Shown here piece by piece: positions 57,358 to 64,000 of a stretch of 64,000 nucleotides of DNA. Both the position numbers and the translations under genes were made by a program. The number at the start of each line of letters is the position of its first letter. Position 1 is the first letter of the stretch. Source of the stretch: Mesorhizobium sp. B4-1-4 (GTDB lineage Bacteria; Pseudomonadota; Alphaproteobacteria; Rhizobiales; Rhizobiaceae); NCBI RefSeq assembly GCF_006439395.2, contig NZ_CP083950.1, positions 4,329,001 through 4,393,000 on the forward strand, given 5' to 3'. The notes below the pieces were generated by a model, which had not been told where the DNA came from, did not search any database, and saw only the letters and a list, made by a program, of their open reading frames with translations.

Positions 57358-58416
57358 CTATCCTATCGTTTTTTCCAGCATTGCCAGCCAGTTGCGATAG
57401 GCGATCTTCTCAATCAGCGCGTGGCCGAAACCGCGTGCCGCCAGTGCATCGATGAGCTTCGGCAGGCCGGCGACGTCACCGATCACGGCCGGGATCATGG
57501 CGCCGTCGAAATCGGAGCCCAGACCGACACCGTCCTCGCCCAGGGCCTGCAAAAGGGAATCGATGTGGCGCACCATGAGGTCGAGGCTGGTATCGGCATT
57601 CATGCGGCCGTCCTCGCGCAAAAACCCGGTGGCGAAATTCAGCCCGACCATGCCGCCGGATTCGCGGATCGCGCCGAGCTGCCAGTCGGTGAGGTTGCGC
57701 GAATGGCCGCATATCGCATGCACGTTGGAGTGGGTGGCGACCAGGGGCGCGTCGCTGAGGCCCACGACATCGCGAAAGCCCTTCTCGTTGAGATGCGAGA
57801 GGTCGATCATGATTTTGAGTTCGTTGCAGGCCTTGACCAGCGCCTTGCCGGCATCGGTCAGGCCCGGGCCGGTGTCGGGCGAGGACGGAAAGCGGAACGG
57901 CACGCCGTGGCCGAAGGCGTTCGGCCGGCTCCAGACGATGCCGAGCGAACGCAAGCCGGCCGCATGCAGCACGTCGAGCATGGTGAGTTCAGGATCGATT
58001 GCCTCGACGCCCTCGATGTGGAACACGGCGGCAATCGTGCCTTTGGCCATGGCGTTGCGGATATCGCCGGCACTGCGGCAGACGGCAAGCGCTCCCGCCC
58101 GCTCGAGCCGGAACAGGATCGAGGCCATGGCGATCGTCGAATTGAGCGCATCGGCGCGCGGCACCTCTGGCGGCAGCGGCTCGCTGGCGCTCGGCGCCGA
58201 GGGCACGGCGCTGCGCCTGGCCTTTTCGACCGGCGGCGGGAAGATGGCGAACATGCCGCCGGCGAAGCCACCAGCCTTGGCGCGCGGCAGGTCGATATGC
58301 CCGCCCGATTTCCCTTCGACGAACAGCTTTTCAACGTCCGTATCCTTCGACTGATAGAGTCTGAGCAGCGTGTCGTTATGGCCGTCGAAGACGGGGACGA
58401 GGTCTGTTTCGGTCAT
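57358..58416 (-). CDS. Membrane-dipeptidase-family metallopeptidase (M19)
   Basis: Zinc dipeptidase of the renal/microsomal dipeptidase family, 352 residues, cytoplasmic (no signal peptide). Metal ligands: VFDGHNDTLLR (His-x-Asp), HIEGVEAID (bridging glutamate), DLSHLNEKG and THSNV (histidines), and GLGSDFDGAMIP (aspartate). It acts on dipeptides, often with D-residues at the C-terminus. ATG 58416 is preferred; TTG 58431 is possible. It converges on the catabolic operon and heads no evident operon of its own. Confidence 0.9.
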   Translation of the reverse strand: MTETDLVPVFDGHNDTLLRLYQSKDTDVEKLFVEGKSGGHIDLPRAKAGGFAGGMFAIFPPPVEKARRSAVPSAPSASEPLPPEVPRADALNSTIAMASILFRLERAGALAVCRSAGDIRNAMAKGTIAAVFHIEGVEAIDPELTMLDVLHAAGLRSLGIVWSRPNAFGHGVPFRFPSSPDTGPGLTDAGKALVKACNELKIMIDLSHLNEKGFRDVVGLSDAPLVATHSNVHAICGHSRNLTDWQLGAIRESGGMVGLNFATGFLREDGRMNADTSLDLMVRHIDSLLQALGEDGVGLGSDFDGAMIPAVIGDVAGLPKLIDALAARGFGHALIEKIAYRNWLAMLEKTIG

Positions 58417-58561
58417 CGGGGGATCATTCAATTCGTTTGTCGGCGCGGCGATATACCCTATCTAGGCAAGATGCACGGTCGGCGCAAATTACAATGCCGG
58501 CCGGCAGCGGGGACTGCCCCTTTTGTCCCCCGCTGCTGCCTACCAAAAAGTGCCTGCGCGC

Positions 58562-58861
58562 CTACTGCTTCAACACATCGGCCCATTCCGGGTGTCGCCG
58601 GAACTGCGCATTGGCGAACGGGCAAAGCGGGATGATCTTCTTGCCTGCCGCGCGCGCGTCCTCGACCGCTCGGGTGACGAGCCGAAGCCCGGCACCCTGG
58701 CCACGAAACGCGTCCGGCACTTCAGTGTGATCGATGATGAGCTGATGCTCGCCGATCTTGGTGAAGGTCATCTCCGCCTCGGCGCCGTCGGGCCCGCGCA
58801 GGACATAGCGGCCTTTGGAGCCGCGATCTTCCAGCTCGATCTCGGGCAGTTGGTCGGGCAT
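58562..58861 (-). CDS. GNAT-like N-acetyltransferase (YjdJ type)
   Basis: A 99-residue single-domain acetyltransferase-like protein with GRYVLRGPDGAEAEMTFTKI and the acetyl-CoA loop FRGQGAGLRLVTRAVEDAR, then KIIPLCPFANAQFRRHPEW. The family has short members that keep the CoA-binding core. ATG 58861 is 2 bases after the hydrolase stop, so it is co-transcribed with the hydrolase and the dioxygenase. Substrate unknown. Confidence 0.85.
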   Translation of the reverse strand: MPDQLPEIELEDRGSKGRYVLRGPDGAEAEMTFTKIGEHQLIIDHTEVPDAFRGQGAGLRLVTRAVEDARAAGKKIIPLCPFANAQFRRHPEWADVLKQ

Positions 58862-58863
58862 CT

Positions 58864-59484
58864 CTACACTCCTTGGGCGACACCGGCAAAAAGCCGCCGC
58901 GCCGCCTCGATTTCATTTGGCCGCACCTCGTGCCCGCCTTCGTGCCACTCCACTGTGACATCGGCACCATTGGCACGCAAATAGGCTTCGAGCCGCGCCG
59001 TCAAGTTCGGCGGGCAGATCGGATCGCGCTTGCCAGTGGTCAGCAGGATGTGGCGGCCGGCAAGGCTGCCTTTGACCTCCGGCTCGAACGGGATCAGCGG
59101 ATGCATCAGCACCGAAGCGTCGAACAGCTCAGGGGCTTCGAACACCAGAGCCGCCAGGATATTGGCGCCATTGGAATAGCCAAGGCCGTAGACCGCCGAG
59201 GGCTTCGCCGCCTCGACATGCGCTTTGACGAAATCGGCCATCTTCCCGGTCGCTCGAGCAAGATCGTCCATGTCGTAGACACCCTCGCTGGTGCGGCGGA
59301 AAAAGCGCGCCGCGCCATACTCCGACACATCGCCGCGGGGCGAGACGATGGTAGCCTGGGGCGCGAGATCGTGCCCCAGCGAGACGAGCTGATTCTCGTC
59401 ACCGCCCGTGCCGTGGAAGACGAACAGCAAGGGACCGCCCGGCGAACCGGGCAGGCTCTTATAGGTGTAAGCGTCCTTGCTCAT
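58864..59484 (-). CDS. Alpha/beta hydrolase, phospholipase/carboxylesterase family (MhqD-like)
   Basis: A 206-residue esterase-like hydrolase. The oxyanion region is FVFHGTGGDENQLVSLG, the nucleophile serine is in GLGYSNGANIL, the aspartate in TTGKRDPICPP and the histidine in WHEGGHEV. It resembles MhqD, which in Bacillus accompanies MhqO in hydroquinone stress resistance. It follows the dioxygenase gene by 4 bases and precedes the acetyltransferase by 2, so a three-gene operon. The MhqD link is by family and context. Confidence 0.9.
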   Translation of the reverse strand: MSKDAYTYKSLPGSPGGPLLFVFHGTGGDENQLVSLGHDLAPQATIVSPRGDVSEYGAARFFRRTSEGVYDMDDLARATGKMADFVKAHVEAAKPSAVYGLGYSNGANILAALVFEAPELFDASVLMHPLIPFEPEVKGSLAGRHILLTTGKRDPICPPNLTARLEAYLRANGADVTVEWHEGGHEVRPNEIEAARRLFAGVAQGV

Positions 59485-59488
59485 TGCT

Positions 59489-60421
59489 TCAGCCTTCCAG
59501 CTTCTGCAAATGCTGTTCGAGATAGGGCCGCAGATGCTGATGCTGCGTCGGCAGTTTCAGCGCTTCGCCCAGATGCGCGGTGTCCTCGTCGCGGTCGAAA
59601 CCCGGCTCGTTGGTGGCGACCTCGAACAGCACGCCACCCGGCGTGCGGAAATAGATCGCCCAGAAGTAATCGCGGTCGATCACCGGCGTGACCCCATAGC
59701 CTGTGTCCGTCAACGCCTTGCGCACTTCGAGCTGCTTGGCGCGGTTCTCGACCGCGAAAGCGACATGGTGGACGGAGCCGGCGCCGAGATCGGCGAAGGC
59801 CGCGGTCGGCAGCGATTCGATATCGACGACATCGGCGCCGTTGCCGTTCCTCACGGCGAGCCGACTGACATTGCCTGATGTCTCGATCTCTTCGTAGCCC
59901 ATGAATTTCAGGAGCTCCTCGGTGGCGCCGCCATCCTTCAGCCTGAGCGAAACCGAGTGAAAGCCACGGATCGCTTCGTCAGCGGGAACACCGCCCTTCA
60001 CCCAGGGCGCGCGGCCGTCGGCCTTATCCTCGACGAGCGCGAAACCATCGCCATCGGGACCGGTAAATTTGAGCCGCTTCTCGCCAAAGCTCTCCTCATG
60101 GGAAACACCGGTCACGCCTTCGTCGATGAACCGCTTTTCCCAATAGTCGAGCGTGCCCTCCGGCACGGAGTAAACGGTGGTGCCGACTTCGCCGACGCCA
60201 TGACGGCCCTTGCCGATGTTGGGAAACGGAAAATAGGTCATCACCGAGCCGGGCGTGCCGACCTCGTCGCCGTAATAGAGATGATAGACGTCTGGTGCGT
60301 CGAAATTGACGGTCTTCTTGACCCGGCGCAGGCCGAGCTTGTGGGTGAAGAAATCATTGTTCTGTCGGGCATCCCCAGCCATCGAGGTGACGTGATGCAG
60401 ACCCTTGATCTGGTCGAGCAT
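59489..60421 (-). CDS. Ring-cleaving dioxygenase of the vicinal-oxygen-chelate family (MhqO-like)
   Basis: A 310-residue double glyoxalase-like extradiol dioxygenase. The first half has GLHHVTSMAGDARQN and VYHLYYGD; the second half has VHHVAFAVENRAKQ; metal ligands (His, His, Glu) are in LHHVT, HHVAF and VLFEVATNEPGF. ATG 60421 is supported by AAGGAG about 8 bases upstream; longer starts add unrelated residues. Likely opens hydroquinone or catechol-like rings, giving resistance rather than growth. No MarR repressor is visible beside it. Confidence 0.9.
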   Translation of the reverse strand: MLDQIKGLHHVTSMAGDARQNNDFFTHKLGLRRVKKTVNFDAPDVYHLYYGDEVGTPGSVMTYFPFPNIGKGRHGVGEVGTTVYSVPEGTLDYWEKRFIDEGVTGVSHEESFGEKRLKFTGPDGDGFALVEDKADGRAPWVKGGVPADEAIRGFHSVSLRLKDGGATEELLKFMGYEEIETSGNVSRLAVRNGNGADVVDIESLPTAAFADLGAGSVHHVAFAVENRAKQLEVRKALTDTGYGVTPVIDRDYFWAIYFRTPGGVLFEVATNEPGFDRDEDTAHLGEALKLPTQHQHLRPYLEQHLQKLEG

Positions 60422-60649
60422 TGTCTTGGCTCCTTCCCTTCTGTTCGTGCGGCCCTGGCCGCTGTCCATGCCAATATGAGGGCAGGCCTGCTTGCGTCCA
60501 AGGCTGCAAACACAGCATGGACTGTGCTTTAAAAGTGAACAGCCGAAAGAGCTTTGTTCACCAATCAACTAGAGCCGGTGGTCTTGCGTTGGTGCCGGAA
60601 ATCGGGTCCATGAATGGTACTCGGCCATGTCGGGACAAGGGTATCGCGA

Positions 60650-62295
<1,646 letters not shown>

Positions 62296-62303
62296 CTGTT
62301 CCC

Positions 62304-63587
62304 TTACTTTACAACCATCCGCTGCTGGTCGCGGTTCTGCGCATAGCTGCCCTTGTCGTAGGCAGCCTGCGCCTGAAGCTGTTCCTTGGTGAAAGTGGTA
62401 TAGAGGTATTTCTTGCCGTTCTTGTCGGTCATGAATTTCAAATTGTCCATGCCGACCGCCACTTCCTTCGCGCCGATGCCAAGGAAGCCGCCCACGTCGA
62501 CGATAACCGCATCGGGCTTCTTGTCGGGTGTGAGCACGACATCCCCGATTGTTCCGACCTTGGCGTCGTTGGCGCCGTAGACGGTGGTGCCTTTCAGGTC
62601 GTCGGCCCTGATCTCGCCGACCGGCATCGCGGTCAGCGTCGATTTGTCGATGGCGGCCGTCTGTGTCTGGTCGGGCGCTGGCTGAGCCTCGGCTGTCTTG
62701 TTCGCCGGAGCGGCGGCAGGTGCCGTGGTGGTAGCCGGCGCAGTTGCCGCCGGTGCGTTGGAAGCGGTCGTCGCCGGTGCCGGATCATAGGCCTTGCGGT
62801 TGAAATCCGCCTGTGCCTGCAGCTCTTCCTTGGTGGTCTGCGCCACCAGCCAGCGCTCGCCGTTCTTTTCCGCCCACTGCGCCTTGTTGAAATCATAGGT
62901 TACGTTCTTTGCACCGAGCCCAAGGAACCCGCCTACGGCGATGACCAGGGATTGGGCTTTGCCTTCCTTGGACAGCACGATGTCGTTGACGCTGCCGATT
63001 TTCTGCGCGTCATCGCCGGTGCCGTTATAGACGGCCTTGTCGATGATGTTAGTCGCTAGGTTGCCCTCGGCGTGCTTCACCGGTTGGGCAGGCGCGGCAT
63101 TCGTGTCGGCGGAATTTTGCGCGGTTGTCGCGGGCGCTGCCGCACCCGTCGAAGCAGGGGCCGGCGCATAGGCCTTGCTGTCGAACTCCGGCTGCGCCTT
63201 CAGTTCGTCCTTGCTTGTCTGTGCGACCAGCCAGCGGTCGCCGTTCTTCTCGGCCCACTGCAGCTTGTCATAATCGAAGGCGACATTCTTCGTGCCGACG
63301 CCCAGAAAGCCGCCGACGCCGATGACGACGGACTTCGCCATACCATCCTTGTCGAAGACGACATCGCTGACCTTGCCGATCTTCTCGGCGTTGTCGCTAG
63401 TGCCGTTATAGACGGATGCGCCAATGATGTTGGTGACGATGCTGCCTTCGGCGCGCGGAACCGGAGCTGCTGGTGCCGGCTGCTCAGCGGCGGGTGCGGC
63501 GGGTGCGGGAGTTGTCGCGCTCTGCGCGAAAGCGCCGGTCGCGATCAATGTCGCGAGGGCGGTGGTGGCAAAAAGGGTGCGGATCAT
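62304..63587 (-). CDS. Exported protein with three PRC-barrel domains
   Basis: A 427-residue protein with signal peptide (about 1-21, ATGAFA) and three PRC-barrel repeats (about 47-120, 165-240 and 310-395). Each has a core of the type KSVVIGVGGFLG-GTKNVAFDY, followed by WAEKNGDRWLVAQTSKDEL or a variant. Ala/Pro/Thr-rich linkers separate them. The first two repeats are more alike than either is to the third. ATG 63587 has GAGGAG upstream. Similar multi-PRC exported proteins occur in rhizobia with unknown, possibly stress or envelope, roles. Confidence 0.88.
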   Translation of the reverse strand: MIRTLFATTALATLIATGAFAQSATTPAPAAPAAEQPAPAAPVPRAEGSIVTNIIGASVYNGTSDNAEKIGKVSDVVFDKDGMAKSVVIGVGGFLGVGTKNVAFDYDKLQWAEKNGDRWLVAQTSKDELKAQPEFDSKAYAPAPASTGAAAPATTAQNSADTNAAPAQPVKHAEGNLATNIIDKAVYNGTGDDAQKIGSVNDIVLSKEGKAQSLVIAVGGFLGLGAKNVTYDFNKAQWAEKNGERWLVAQTTKEELQAQADFNRKAYDPAPATTASNAPAATAPATTTAPAAAPANKTAEAQPAPDQTQTAAIDKSTLTAMPVGEIRADDLKGTTVYGANDAKVGTIGDVVLTPDKKPDAVIVDVGGFLGIGAKEVAVGMDNLKFMTDKNGKKYLYTTFTKEQLQAQAAYDKGSYAQNRDQQRMVVK

Positions 63588-63861
63588 GATGGTCTCCTCG
63601 TGATTTCGTGCACGCCGCGTCCGGTTGAACCATCGCAGGGAAGGCGCGGGCGCGGCGTCTTCTACAGGTTCACAACGTCGTGACCATGCTGTTGTTCCAA
63701 AAGACGCCCTGGCATTCGTTACCAACACGACGCTCATGGATGACAGCCGCCAAACGCAGCCGTAGGTCCCCGGCGCTGCCGGAACTTTTCCCGTTTCGCC
63801 GCGTTTTTGCCTTGGCTGGGCGCGTCCCGGTCGGCTTTTGGTTGAGCTTACGGAGCGGGGT

Positions 63862-64000
63862 ATGAAATTTGCTGCGGTGCTGAACCAGGACGGCGGCACT
63901 TTGCGCACCACCGACCTCGCCGCTTTTTCCGACACGATGCGTCAGACGCTGGAAACGGCAGGCCACACTCTCAGCATAGACGTGGTCGCCGGCAAGGACG
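63862..64000 (+). CDS. Diacylglycerol/lipid-kinase-like protein (5' part only)
   Basis: Starts at ATG 63862 (GGAGCGGGG upstream) and runs off the right edge. The 46 visible residues, starting MKFAAVLNQDGGTLRTTD, resemble the N-terminus of LCB5/DgkB-type lipid kinases, where a glycine-rich loop follows an initial strand. Only the first strand and part of the first helix are visible, so the call is tentative. Divergent from the PRC-barrel gene across ~270 bases with no recognised element. Confidence 0.5.
   Translation, partial: MKFAAVLNQDGGTLRTTDLAAFSDTMRQTLETAGHTLSIDVVAGKD

Noticed and set aside
57421..58635. 404-codon plus-strand frame
   Set aside because: Shadow of the M19 dipeptidase, whose metal ligands are all present on the minus strand.

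Overview
The window looks like a chromosomal stretch of a rhizobium, most likely Mesorhizobium or a close relative. This rests on uniformly high GC with strong third-position GC, dense head-to-tail operons, many ABC transporters with LacI, TetR and Lrp regulators, poly-3-hydroxybutyrate-linked genes, and several short interspersed palindromic repeats of a kind I associate with Mesorhizobium intergenic DNA. I see no tRNA, rRNA, CRISPR array, prophage or replication origin.

Layout. (1) 1-4.1 kb, minus strand: a sugar phosphotransferase system of the glucitol/sorbitol type (GutM, EIIC, EIIBC, EIIA and an HPr-Enzyme I fusion cut by the window edge), unusual for a rhizobium. It is divergent from a conserved protein of unknown function, with a 21-bp palindrome between them. 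(2) 5-12 kb: a HAD phosphatase, a DUF930 protein, and a minus-strand operon of a SAF-domain NAD(P)-oxidoreductase plus 2-oxoacid dehydrogenase E1alpha, E1beta and E2. The E2 gene carries two in-frame copies of an interspersed repeat. (3) 12-15 kb: a cyclic-nucleotide-phosphodiesterase-like gene split by an IS630-family element, and a LacI regulator. (4) 15.3-18.3 kb: ketone-body/PHB genes (3-hydroxybutyrate dehydrogenase; acetoacetate decarboxylase; patatin lipase). (5) 18.7-26.4 kb: Pit phosphate transporter, a PfkB kinase remnant, and a LacI-controlled beta-glucoside locus whose ABC permease is oddly large and lacks a local ATPase. (6) 26.5-31.3 kb: an amino-acid binding protein, a 1018-residue kinase-M23-PLP lyase fusion, and a divergent Lrp regulator. 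(7) 31.4-36.5 kb: TetR-controlled RND efflux pair. (8) 36.7-42.3 kb: frameshifted L,D-transpeptidase, small exported proteins, two OmpR-type regulators and a hybrid histidine kinase. (9) 42.6-57.4 kb: a large catabolic cluster. (10) 57.4-64 kb: dipeptidase, MhqO/MhqD-like pair, phosphonate-monoesterase-like sulfatase, triple PRC-barrel protein and the start of a probable lipid kinase.

The most promising system is the 42.6-57.4 kb cluster: Rieske oxygenase, class III aminotransferase, a complete polyamine/betaine-type ABC importer, an amine-oxidase-like flavoprotein, a BetI-like TetR repressor, a partly deleted methyltransferase, two phytoene-desaturase-like flavoproteins, a GcvT-like (tetrahydrofolate-type) enzyme and a small protein. 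Three of its promoters carry the same operator form, TTGAA-N6-TTCAA (one with a single mismatch), resembling the BetI operator. The parts suggest uptake, oxidative N-demethylation and transamination of an N-methylated amine or betaine-like compound. The substrate is unknown from sequence alone.

Other notable points are the repeats inside the E2 reading frame, the three-domain kinase/peptidase/lyase fusion, and several recently broken genes (phosphodiesterase, L,D-transpeptidase, PfkB kinase, methyltransferase).
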